Of a DNA stretch of 64,000 nucleotides, positions 42,531-51,027 are shown piece after piece; the stretch's first letter is position 1; every line of letters starts with the position of its first letter. The notes below the pieces were generated by a model. It made no database searches. It was not told where the DNA came from and saw only the letters and a list, made by a program, of their open reading frames with translations. Source of the stretch: CAYNWT01 sp964485095 (GTDB lineage: Bacteria > Planctomycetota > Planctomycetia > Planctomycetales > Planctomycetaceae); contig CAZAIB010000021.1 of NCBI GenBank assembly GCA_964485095.1, forward strand, positions 1-64,000, written 5' to 3'. A program made the translations under genes and the position numbers.

Positions 42531-44954
42531 TCATGCGAGCTTCAACAACTTCCTGGTAAGCCACTCCAAACCGAAGCAACCGACAATCATCCAAAGAACC
42601 CACTGTCGGTCCCAGAGTGGTTTCAATCGCTCGTCAATCATGACCGACTCACTGCGGTCAGGCAGCAGTGCCGCCAGTTGTTCGCCAACCTGATCCAACG
42701 ACAGATACTGGCCGCCCGTGTCGCTCACAAACTCTTCCAACAGTTTGACGTTTTGAGCCGGTTCAGCTGACTCAAGGTTCGGCAGCAACACTTCAATTTT
42801 TTGCGACAAGACATCACGCGACTCTGGAATCGCCAGGTTCATCTCCCACGTTCCCTGCACTCCAGCGCGGAACGAACCTGCAAACTGACCGGGACGATTC
42901 TTGTCAGCAAGTAAAGTGCGTTCGGGCAACAGCGGCTTCCCATACGGATCGATAATGGTCAGAGGAACCGATTCCATCTCCAGCGGATCCAGACTCGCAT
43001 CGTACAACTGTGTTCGCACACGAACCGATTGTCCCAACACAAACTCAGTCCGATCCAGCATCAAAAGACCGCGACTATTACCACGTTTGATTCGTCCCTG
43101 CGCAACATCGCGAACAGCTTTGGTCCAGAAGCGATTGAAGTGGCCGGGCGAAACAGAACGCAACCGCCACATCTCACTGCTACCCAAAAACAAGACTCGG
43201 CCGGCACCAAAGAACTGTGTCGCCATCAGAACCGGACGGCCGTTCTCAGTTTGAGCACGCGGGTTCGTAAAGTACGCCAGCGCGGTGGCTCCGTCTTTCA
43301 CACCCGACGTAGGGTAACTCCGGTGCACGCCCGAAAACTCTTTCCACGTATTTACCCCCGCGGTCGCATCGTCTTCAAGCTGTAGGAACGGTGCTGCCTG
43401 CCCTTCTTCCGTCACTTCAACCGGCCACGCCTGCGTGTTTCGTGAACCGAGCTCCAGGTCCAGCAAAAACGGACTTAAGCGAACCGGCAACATCTCGCGA
43501 ACCGGCTGCAATTCTTCGGCCGATGCCACCGCCGACGTGTGAATTGGACCGGCCACCGTAATCAGACCACCGGCATGTTCGCTGATCCATTCCTGCATCA
43601 ACTCGCGCTGAGCCTCTGGAATGGCAGTCCAATCCATGTCGAACGCCAACACCGCATCGTAATCAAACAGCTCAGCTTTCGACTTGGGGAACTCCGTCAG
43701 AATCTTCGTCGCTTCCTGGCTCACGCCAGCCGCAGCCGCAGCATCAATCGTTTGCAGCCAAACATCCAACTGCATCCCCGTGTGCCGAAACAGCATGTCT
43801 CGCACAAACCGATAATCTCGCGACGGCCCACTCGCGACCAACAACACATGAATCTGCCGTTCAGAAACATTGATCGTCCGGCGCCGCGAATTATCCGTTT
43901 CACTTAACTCCACCATCGCACCCTGCGGTCGAATCCGAACCTCGTACTCAATCCCCCCCGGCGCGCCCGGCTTTTCCTTGAACTTCACTTCAGCCGGAAC
44001 ACCGTCTTCACCAAGTGAAACAACCTGGGTGGCAATCGGCGTCGGGTCACTATCACTGCCCTCCGCGCGAGCCAGCAGTTCGACATCAACTTTTCGACCG
44101 GCGGCCCCCTGCCCCTGCACAAACACGGACAGTTCAAACGGATCGCCAATGTGGACTTCGGTCGGTGACTGCAAATTTGCAATCGCAATGTTGGTCGGCC
44201 GGCGTTTGGAACCCACACCGACGGCGATGAGCCGAGTCTGCGTGGTTCGCGCCTTCTGATTCGCAGCGCTCGGGTCCAGCCCGGCATTCGCGGCTCCATC
44301 AGACACAACGACAACACCCGAAAGCGTCGGACTGGCAACTCGCCCGATCAGTTCCTGAACCGACTCACCCATCCGCGTCTCAAGCCCGCGCGGCCTGAGC
44401 AGCTCTTTCCAATCAGACGGCTCACCCGCCGGCGAGTCATCGTCAGCAATCGGTTCGCCGCCTTGTTTCTGCAGCGAACGGAACGGGCCGGCTAATTTTG
44501 AATCAAACGTAAACACACTCACGTTGTGCCGCTGATTCAACTGTTCCAGCAAGTCCGATTCGAATATCGAAGCTCGAACCGCATCGGCTCGCGTCTGAAC
44601 AGCGGCCGAATCGCCGGTCGCATCCGTCGCCGGAAACTGCATCGACACCGAAGTATCAATCACCAGCGCGACTTCAGACGGTCGAACCGACGACCGCTGC
44701 GTTCGCTCGTGCGGGTTCAGCATGATGCCAATGATCCCCGCCAGTGCCAGCAACCGCAGCGTTGTGAGCCACAACCGCCAGCCCCAACCAAGCCCAGCCG
44801 TATCACGGCGGTACGTCCACACGACAAACGCAATCAACAGCGCGATACCCAGGCCCCAGGCCAATAGCACTGGTAGTGACTCGGGAACATCCCACTCGGT
44901 CGTGGTAAACGTGCCTGTCGACTGAGCCAACATTCGCAATTGGAACAGGTTCAT
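42531..44954 (-). CDS. vWA-domain membrane protein with GATase1-like region
   Basis: 807 aa. Two N-terminal helices (VLLAWGLGIALLIAFVVW and TTLRLLALAGIIGIML) precede a von Willebrand A domain starting EVALVIDTSVSMQF at about residue 92, with an intact MIDAS DxSxS. At about 430-620 it has features of a glutamine-amidotransferase-like fold (YDAVLAFDMDW, FFGAGRVLFLGSSEMWRL), as in many large planctomycete vWA proteins. One helix lies at the C-terminus (WMIVGCFGLEWLTRKL). Its ATG overlaps the stop of the BatA-like gene. It is likely a membrane complex partner of the BatA-like protein and the MoxR ATPase. Confidence 0.85.
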   Translation of the reverse strand: MNLFQLRMLAQSTGTFTTTEWDVPESLPVLLAWGLGIALLIAFVVWTYRRDTAGLGWGWRLWLTTLRLLALAGIIGIMLNPHERTQRSSVRPSEVALVIDTSVSMQFPATDATGDSAAVQTRADAVRASIFESDLLEQLNQRHNVSVFTFDSKLAGPFRSLQKQGGEPIADDDSPAGEPSDWKELLRPRGLETRMGESVQELIGRVASPTLSGVVVVSDGAANAGLDPSAANQKARTTQTRLIAVGVGSKRRPTNIAIANLQSPTEVHIGDPFELSVFVQGQGAAGRKVDVELLARAEGSDSDPTPIATQVVSLGEDGVPAEVKFKEKPGAPGGIEYEVRIRPQGAMVELSETDNSRRRTINVSERQIHVLLVASGPSRDYRFVRDMLFRHTGMQLDVWLQTIDAAAAAGVSQEATKILTEFPKSKAELFDYDAVLAFDMDWTAIPEAQRELMQEWISEHAGGLITVAGPIHTSAVASAEELQPVREMLPVRLSPFLLDLELGSRNTQAWPVEVTEEGQAAPFLQLEDDATAGVNTWKEFSGVHRSYPTSGVKDGATALAYFTNPRAQTENGRPVLMATQFFGAGRVLFLGSSEMWRLRSVSPGHFNRFWTKAVRDVAQGRIKRGNSRGLLMLDRTEFVLGQSVRVRTQLYDASLDPLEMESVPLTIIDPYGKPLLPERTLLADKNRPGQFAGSFRAGVQGTWEMNLAIPESRDVLSQKIEVLLPNLESAEPAQNVKLLEEFVSDTGGQYLSLDQVGEQLAALLPDRSESVMIDERLKPLWDRQWVLWMIVGCFGLEWLTRKLLKLA

Positions 44955-47191
44955 GCTGCCGCCCCCGCTGGCTTGGGGTGGTAGCTAAATTTGTAGGCCA
45001 TGATCTGTTCGGTCACAAACAACACCAACAGAAGAATCAGCAGCAACCAACGCATCTCATGCCCGACATCACGGCCCTGCAGCCAGTTGGTATTTCCAGG
45101 AGCCTGAATCATCAGGTTCTCAACGCCGTCCAACTTTTCCAGAACCTCGCCATCATCGGCCAACTTCAAATCGCTTTCAGTCGGCGAAACATTGAACGCC
45201 AACCAACGCTCTTCCTGCAACTGATTCTGATCGGTCAAACGAACACGGTAAACGCCGGCGGCGTCGGTCTCTCGATAAGCCGCCAGCAAATCTGTCGATG
45301 CCACTTGCCCTTCCGCAACCGCTTCCGGAGCCGCCGTCATACGCAAAGTCTGTCCGCCCGCGCGCTCTGGCAGATCAATCTCAACGGTGTCTCGGTACCT
45401 TGCCGCACCCAAACGAAGTTCAATCGAATCACCCACCGCTCGAGACGAATCGGCAACGTTGGACTGAGCCACCACACGTTGCAGGTCCAGGTTCACAATC
45501 ACGAAACTTGGGTTGGCATCGCCAACGGGCCAGTTGGTCCACTCGCGATCGACGGCTGTTAGAAACGTAAAGATCTGCCCTTTGCCAAACCTGTGAGCGA
45601 ACGCAAACGGCTGACCGTTGGCCAGCGTCGCCGTCGTCGTAACACCGTCCGCCCGCTTGGCATCATCCGCCTCCCAATCGTCCGCCACGGGCAACCAATT
45701 GAAGACTTGCAGCGCGGCCGCGAACTGCAGTTCTTCGATCCCGAACACTTCAAAGATCGGATGTGAAGAGAACACAACGTCCGGACCTTCAACACTTTCA
45801 AACGGAAGGCTGGCCGCGTTCAACCGGACAGGAAACAGACCGCGACCATTCGCGTACAGTTCGTTCGAGTAGTAACTGGCATTCACCAGGTCACCGGCGA
45901 ACCAAACCACACCGCCACCTGCCGCAACATACTTCTGCAGCGCGTCCAGGCCATCTTCGGTCAGCGATGGCACGTTCAACATGTAAATGCAGCGGTACGT
46001 ATCCAGTGGCTGAGTTCGCAGGAACCGCGGCGTTTCAGTGCTTGGTGCGTAGCCGGTGAGTTTCGGATCGGCTGCAATCGCGGCAGCCACATACCTGCCT
46101 GCTGAACCCTCAGGATCGCCATCGATAATCAGAATCGGGTTCGCATCGACGATATCCAGTGTCGCGAACCGAGCATTATCAGATTCAACACTGTCCGGCC
46201 CCATTGTGATCTCGACCGAATGCTGACCCGGTGTATCGAAGGTCAGATCCTGCGTTTGGGTCGCTTCTTCACCCGGTTCGATTTTCGCAAACCGAACCGT
46301 CACCGGCAGCCGTTGCCCATCAACCAAAATCGATAGCGCCACGTCCCTGGCAACGAACTCACCAAAGTTCTGCACACCAATCTGAAACCGAACCGGCACA
46401 CCCACCGCCGGATCACTGGTCACCGCCAGCAAACGCGTCACAGCCAGGTTGCCATGCTGCGCGGGGACAACCCGGGCAATGTTGACGTTGATGCTGGCGC
46501 TATCCAAAGCCTTGATCGCATCAACAACTCCCGGCTGAGCCGTCCAGTCGCGTTCACGAAAATCGGAAACCATATGAACCTGCCGCACGACGGACCGATC
46601 GCCCGCCAGCAATCGCTGCGCCGCTTCCAAAGCCACCCGCGGCTCCAACGCGCGAGATGTGCACTTGAGTGAATTCAGTTTCGTTGTCACCTCGGCCAGC
46701 AGTGATTCGTCAACGGTTTCTTCCGTGACCAGCAGCTTGTCCGGCCGCGACATCAGCATGATCGAAACCTGCTGCGTTCCCGGCTGACTGGCGCCTTCGG
46801 AAAGCAACCGCTTCACGACCGAGACGCCTTCAGCAAACGCGTCCGTCTCACCCCAGCGATCGTTCATCGAACCGCTGTCATCTAAAATCACAAAGTGATG
46901 CGACCGCGCGCCGCGAAAGATGGACAACTGGGTGGAATCGAGAACCAGCCGGCTTATCAAAGCCGCCAGCAGCAACACCATCAGGCACCGAACCGCCAGC
47001 AACAGCAGCTGTTCGATCATCACCCGGCGACGGTTCCGCTTGTCACTCTTGAGCAGAAACTCCATCGCAGCAAAACGAACCCGCTTGTACCGCAGCCGAT
47101 TCAAAAAGTGAATCACTATCGGTATCGCCACCAGTGCCGCACCGGGCAACACAAACGACGGGTTCAGAAAATATTGCGAGAGCCAATTCAC
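44951..47191 (-). CDS. BatA-like vWA membrane protein
   Basis: 746 aa. The N-terminus (PGAALVAIPIVIHFLNRLRY then FAAMEFLL) is the BatA/aerotolerance N-terminal domain, with a second helix LLLLAVRCLMVLLLAALISR. A vWA domain follows at about 95-260, with MIDAS DDSGSM at about 100-105. The middle (VVWFAGDLVNASYY) again resembles a glutamine-amidotransferase-like fold. The last helix is LLLILLLVLFVTEQIMAY. BatA-type proteins work with MoxR ATPases in envelope stress or assembly functions in several bacteria. It is coupled by ATGA overlaps to both neighbours. Confidence 0.9.
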   Translation of the reverse strand: MNWLSQYFLNPSFVLPGAALVAIPIVIHFLNRLRYKRVRFAAMEFLLKSDKRNRRRVMIEQLLLLAVRCLMVLLLAALISRLVLDSTQLSIFRGARSHHFVILDDSGSMNDRWGETDAFAEGVSVVKRLLSEGASQPGTQQVSIMLMSRPDKLLVTEETVDESLLAEVTTKLNSLKCTSRALEPRVALEAAQRLLAGDRSVVRQVHMVSDFRERDWTAQPGVVDAIKALDSASINVNIARVVPAQHGNLAVTRLLAVTSDPAVGVPVRFQIGVQNFGEFVARDVALSILVDGQRLPVTVRFAKIEPGEEATQTQDLTFDTPGQHSVEITMGPDSVESDNARFATLDIVDANPILIIDGDPEGSAGRYVAAAIAADPKLTGYAPSTETPRFLRTQPLDTYRCIYMLNVPSLTEDGLDALQKYVAAGGGVVWFAGDLVNASYYSNELYANGRGLFPVRLNAASLPFESVEGPDVVFSSHPIFEVFGIEELQFAAALQVFNWLPVADDWEADDAKRADGVTTTATLANGQPFAFAHRFGKGQIFTFLTAVDREWTNWPVGDANPSFVIVNLDLQRVVAQSNVADSSRAVGDSIELRLGAARYRDTVEIDLPERAGGQTLRMTAAPEAVAEGQVASTDLLAAYRETDAAGVYRVRLTDQNQLQEERWLAFNVSPTESDLKLADDGEVLEKLDGVENLMIQAPGNTNWLQGRDVGHEMRWLLLILLLVLFVTEQIMAYKFSYHPKPAGAAA

Positions 47192-48093
47192 GCCGAACGC
47201 CTCACAGCAATCCGGTTCGCGACGTAGTGAGCCAACGCCGCATCAAGGTGCTCACTGGTCCGCACCGTTTGATAGTCAACCACCTGCCGAGCACACTCGC
47301 GGCGGAGATTCTCAAGGAACTCCTGAACCGCCGACATGTATCCTTCACGCAAAGCGCGGGGATCGCAGACCAGTTCGCCGGTCTCTTCCATCCCCTCAAA
47401 CTTCGTCGTGCCGGTGAATTCAAAATCCAATTCGGAATCGTCCATGATGTGCAGAATCAAGACATCGTGCCCGCGCTGCCGCAGCATGCGCAGACCTTGA
47501 AACAGACTGTCCTGATCGACAAACAAGTCGGACACAATCACAATCATCCCACGTCGCCCCTGCCGTTCAGCAACGCGCCGCAGAATGGACGTCATCCCCG
47601 TCTTCCCACGCGGCTCGCCTTCGGAAAGAGCCGCCAGAATCGCGTGGAGATGGTTCTTACTGCTCCGCCATGGCAACTGATCACGCAGGTCTTCGTCAAA
47701 CGTCGCGACCTTCACCGCATCGTGCTGCCGCAGCAAGAGATACGAAAGAGCCGCCGCCACCGTGCACGCATACTCGTGCTTCGACATCGCGCCGGTTCCA
47801 AACTGCATGGATTCGCTGACATCAACCAGAATCGTGGTCCGCAGGTTCGTGTCGTCTTCAAACTGCTTGATGTAATACTTGTCGGTCTTCGACCAGACCT
47901 TCCAGTCAATCGTGCGCGGATCGTCACCGGGAGCGTACTCGCGGTGCTGCACGAACTCGACCGATTGCCCAAAGTGCGGGCTACGGTGTAAGCCTGACAA
48001 AAAACCTTCGACTACGCTGCGAGCCCGAATCTCAAGACGCGAAACGCGCGCGAGTTCTTCAGGCCGCAAAAATTTTCTGTAGTCTTGGGTCAC
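47188..48093 (-). CDS. DUF58 family protein (vWA-like)
   Basis: 301 aa, soluble. GDDPRTIDWKVWSKTDK at about 57-73 is the DUF58 signature, and ILVDVSESMQFG holds a MIDAS-like DxSxS. DUF58 proteins are the usual partner directly after MoxR ATPases and are thought to be their substrate-linked adaptors. The ATG at 48093 lies 35 bases inside the MoxR gene; a later start is possible, but MTQDYRKFLRPEELARV is the expected beginning for the family. Confidence 0.93.
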   Translation of the reverse strand: MTQDYRKFLRPEELARVSRLEIRARSVVEGFLSGLHRSPHFGQSVEFVQHREYAPGDDPRTIDWKVWSKTDKYYIKQFEDDTNLRTTILVDVSESMQFGTGAMSKHEYACTVAAALSYLLLRQHDAVKVATFDEDLRDQLPWRSSKNHLHAILAALSEGEPRGKTGMTSILRRVAERQGRRGMIVIVSDLFVDQDSLFQGLRMLRQRGHDVLILHIMDDSELDFEFTGTTKFEGMEETGELVCDPRALREGYMSAVQEFLENLRRECARQVVDYQTVRTSEHLDAALAHYVANRIAVRRSA

Positions 48094-49108
48094 TCGTCAG
48101 TTCACCTTCCTTAGATGGAGTTTCCTGTACCAACTTTTCGATGACGGCATCAGATGTCATGCCCTCGCTCACGGCAGCGAAGTTCACCACGATACGGTGG
48201 CGAAGAACCGGACCAGCCAGAGCTTTGATGTCTTCGGTAGAAACATGGTTCCGACCGTTCAAGAGTGCCCGAGCCTTACCGCCAACCAGCAGGTTTTGAA
48301 CCGCTCGCGGACCAGCGCCCCAGCTTAGCCACTCGTTGACGAACTCAGGCGTGCCCGGTTCGTTGATTCTTGTTTGTCGAACCAACGCCAACGCGTAGTC
48401 AACAACGTGGTCGGTCGCCGGAACCTGCCGCACGATGTCCTGCAGTTCAACAACTTCTTCCGCACTGAGAACAGGTTTGATCTCAGCAACCTGCTTCGAC
48501 GTTGTTCGTTTCGCGATCTCGCGTTCTTCCGCGAAGCTGGGATACTTCACGAAGACCTTAAACATGAACCGGTCCTGCTGCGCTTCGGGCAGTTGGTAGG
48601 TTCCTTCCTGTTCGATCGGGTTTTGAGTCGCCAGCACGAAGAATGGATTCGCCAATTGGTGCTGAGTTCGCCCGATCGAAATCGTGCGTTCCTGCATCGC
48701 CTCCAACAGCGCAGCCTGGGTCTTGGGCGGCGTGCGGTTGATTTCGTCGGCAAGGATGACGTTGTTAAACAACGGACCAGGCAGGAACCGAAACTCGCGT
48801 TCGCCGGTCTGTTTGTTCTCCTGCAGAATCTCGGTTCCGGTAATGTCCGAAGGCATCAGGTCGGGCGTGAACTGAATGCGAGCGAAATCCATGGACAGGC
48901 ATTTGGACAGCGTGCTGATCATCAGCGTCTTCGCGAGACCAGGCACTCCTTCCAGCAAACAGTGCCCGCGGCTGAACATCGCAATCACCAGTTGATCAAC
49001 GACGTGCTCCTGCCCCACGATGATCTTGCTCATCTGTTCGCGCAGCTGATCGCGAGCCTGAGTGAGCTTGTCTATTGCCTGGCTGGAAACCTGTTGTTCG
49101 TTCGACAT
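48059..49108 (-). CDS. MoxR-type AAA ATPase
   Basis: 349 aa from ATG 49108; the frame continues to 49138, but MSNEQQV is the better start. Walker A is GVPGLAKT at about 54-61, and Walker B is NVILADEINR with the MoxR-typical TPPKTQAALLEAMQE just after. ATQNPIEQEGTYQLPEAQ is the sensor region. MoxR ATPases act as chaperones that remodel vWA-containing partners. As first gene it heads the 11-gene minus-strand operon running down to 31327, with no gap larger than 27 bases. Confidence 0.95.
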   Translation of the reverse strand: MSNEQQVSSQAIDKLTQARDQLREQMSKIIVGQEHVVDQLVIAMFSRGHCLLEGVPGLAKTLMISTLSKCLSMDFARIQFTPDLMPSDITGTEILQENKQTGEREFRFLPGPLFNNVILADEINRTPPKTQAALLEAMQERTISIGRTQHQLANPFFVLATQNPIEQEGTYQLPEAQQDRFMFKVFVKYPSFAEEREIAKRTTSKQVAEIKPVLSAEEVVELQDIVRQVPATDHVVDYALALVRQTRINEPGTPEFVNEWLSWGAGPRAVQNLLVGGKARALLNGRNHVSTEDIKALAGPVLRHRIVVNFAAVSEGMTSDAVIEKLVQETPSKEGELTSDPRLQKIFAA

Positions 49109-49298
49109 TCGTAACCCGATGTACTGCTCTGTCCTCACCTTACGGCGGAATGTCGGACTATATCAGATGGTGTTCGCCGTACCAGCGGACCGGCGATTGC
49201 CGCGAATGGCGGAGCTTCTTCACCGTCTGTATCATCGAACACAACTTGGGGGCAAAGTCGGCAGCTTCAAGATTAGTAACATGGGCAGGGAGCGGATG
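49109..49298. promoter_or_regulatory. Divergent promoter region of the MoxR-vWA operon
   Basis: This 190-bp gap lies between the minus-strand MoxR gene and the plus-strand small acidic gene. It is the only sizeable non-coding stretch upstream of the 17.8-kb operon, so it should carry the operon promoter. I cannot point to reliable -35/-10 boxes. Confidence 0.4.
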
Positions 49299-49538
49299 AT
49301 GAACGACGAAGTGACAAACACCGACGACGATGGTCCCGGCCCGAGCCTGTCTTTCGTGCTTCTGGAAGACGACCAGCAGCCTGATTCAGATGCAATCATC
49401 GCCGCCGCTGCCGAGATGAATATCGTGCTCACGCTGTCCGAACCGGACGCTGAGGAAGAAGGCGAACCGGAAGAGGAACCCGGCCCGGAAATTGTTTCGT
49501 TCGACTTCGATGGAGACTGCACGCTGTGGGCGTTCTGA
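49299..49538 (+). CDS. Small very acidic protein
   Basis: 79 aa from ATG 49299 (another ATG at 49296), with AGGGA at 49287-49291. The frame is open upstream into the MoxR gene but without support. It is rich in Asp/Glu (TNTDDDGPGP, DAEEEGEPEEEPGPE), soluble, and ends FDGDCTLWAF. I do not recognise it. The following gene starts on its stop codon, so the two are coupled. Such acidic proteins can be DNA mimics or adaptor proteins, but nothing here shows that. Confidence 0.6.
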   Translation: MNDEVTNTDDDGPGPSLSFVLLEDDQQPDSDAIIAAAAEMNIVLTLSEPDAEEEGEPEEEPGPEIVSFDFDGDCTLWAF

Positions 49539-49915
49539 TGATGCCGGGCATTCTGTTCCATCGCCCCAACTTGTTCGCCGAATGCGCACGCGATGCGGTC
49601 GCCAGCAGCGAAGTCCCGATGCTGATCTGCATCGATATCACCGGCGCGCCGGAATCAGACACCCACATGTCGTTCCTGACCTACAACATGCAGCGATACG
49701 GCCGGGAAAACTTCTACATCATCGCGCCCACCGACGGTTCAAACGCACTCGACTACGTCCTGAGCATGATCTCGTGGATGCTAAGCGATCGCGATTACCA
49801 TCTGCCCACCGGCGATACTGTCGGAAGAACCGCAGGGGAAAAGATTGTGGTTCAGCGTGTTCCGAACCCAACCGGAGAGGGTCCCGAGGTCATCCGGTTG
49901 GAGTTGCCGAACTAA
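49538..49915 (+). CDS. Small protein of unknown function
   Basis: 125 aa from ATG 49538, which shares one base with the previous stop (TGATG); a GTG at 49526 in the same frame is less likely. It is soluble and of mixed alpha/beta character (VPMLICIDITGAPESDTH, FYIIAPTDGSNALDYVL). It has no signal peptide or known motif. Tight coupling to the acidic protein upstream suggests that the two act as a pair. Confidence 0.65.
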   Translation: MMPGILFHRPNLFAECARDAVASSEVPMLICIDITGAPESDTHMSFLTYNMQRYGRENFYIIAPTDGSNALDYVLSMISWMLSDRDYHLPTGDTVGRTAGEKIVVQRVPNPTGEGPEVIRLELPN

Positions 49916-50005
49916 GCACTCAGACGGATCGCTGTTGGCCGTAGTTGTTCCCTGCGTATTTGCTCGCAACCGACACGGTGAGAACAGTCCAGGCCAACCG
50001 GTTCA

Positions 50006-50851
50006 TCACATTCCGCCTTGCGACAACTGCTGACGCAAGCGAATAAGTGTTTCGATTCCCCGTTCCAGATCTTCGACCAGGACATTGTGCACATTCCAAA
50101 TGTCGTCCGGCTTTCGGAACATCTGCAGGCGATCGTCCGTGACATCGACCACGTTCGTCAACTGCTCATCGGAGACTTCCTCAAGCGAGCTTAGCAACCC
50201 GATTGTTGCCACCAACAACGATGTTGGTTCTCGCAGAGCCACCGCCGCTTCGCTTTGAATCACGACAGAACCACCAGCGGAGAGTTCCTCGGACAACAGC
50301 GAATTCAGATCTGCTGACGATGTCACCGCCTGACTGCGAAACGGTTCCGTTGACCAAATCATCAGTGGCACCCGAACCGCCTCCTCGTTTTCGACTCGGT
50401 AATCCTGTTCGTCCAGCAAAGGCGTGGTCGTCGTGATAACAACAACAACACCCGCCTCAATCAGTCTGGTTATCAATCCCAGCGGGACCGCTTCGTCCAA
50501 AGCCTCCGGCGCCGGGACAATTCGAACCCAACCGACATGACCTTCGGTGTCGAACCGCTGTTCAAGAATCTCAAGCAACTGATCTGGTGACTCATACAAC
50601 GTGACGTCATGGCTCGACCCGGTCGCTGCGTTCGCCAACAGCAAACCTGTGCCCCCGACCGACGTCACCAGCGACTCATACGCCTGGTCTCTGTCACGTG
50701 TCGGATCGACAAACGCCCGATAGTGCTGTTCGAACAAGCAGGCCTGAGATGCGAACTCGTTGAGCAATGGCGTCGCCGTTTCGACATTGCCGTAGCAACC
50801 CGCAGATCGAATCGAAAGCCCATCTATATCAAACACCATCACTGATGACAT
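50006..50851 (-). CDS. Degenerate sulfatase-like protein
   Basis: 281 aa. The first 55 residues follow the sulfatase opening (DGLSIRSAGCYGN, then TATPLLNEFASQACLF), but the C-x-P-S-R active-site motif that is converted to formylglycine reads VDPTR (residues 48-52), with no cysteine or serine at the first position. It is also much shorter than a normal sulfatase (about 450 aa or more). There is no signal peptide. It may be a non-catalytic alkaline-phosphatase-superfamily relative. The link rests on a short N-terminal resemblance, so I hold it loosely. Confidence 0.55.
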   Translation of the reverse strand: MSSVMVFDIDGLSIRSAGCYGNVETATPLLNEFASQACLFEQHYRAFVDPTRDRDQAYESLVTSVGGTGLLLANAATGSSHDVTLYESPDQLLEILEQRFDTEGHVGWVRIVPAPEALDEAVPLGLITRLIEAGVVVVITTTTPLLDEQDYRVENEEAVRVPLMIWSTEPFRSQAVTSSADLNSLLSEELSAGGSVVIQSEAAVALREPTSLLVATIGLLSSLEEVSDEQLTNVVDVTDDRLQMFRKPDDIWNVHNVLVEDLERGIETLIRLRQQLSQGGM

Positions 50852-51027
50852 CTTGCTGCCTTACCCCAGAAGAACGAACCGTTCGAACCGTTACGTTCGG
50901 AACAGTAATGAATGATGTGACACACAACACTAGCCAATGTTCATGCCAGTGCGACCTAACGTTGCATGTGGCGCGCGATTTGCGCCACGGTTCTGGCCCC
51001 CACAGACCTAATGTTTGAAACAGACAG

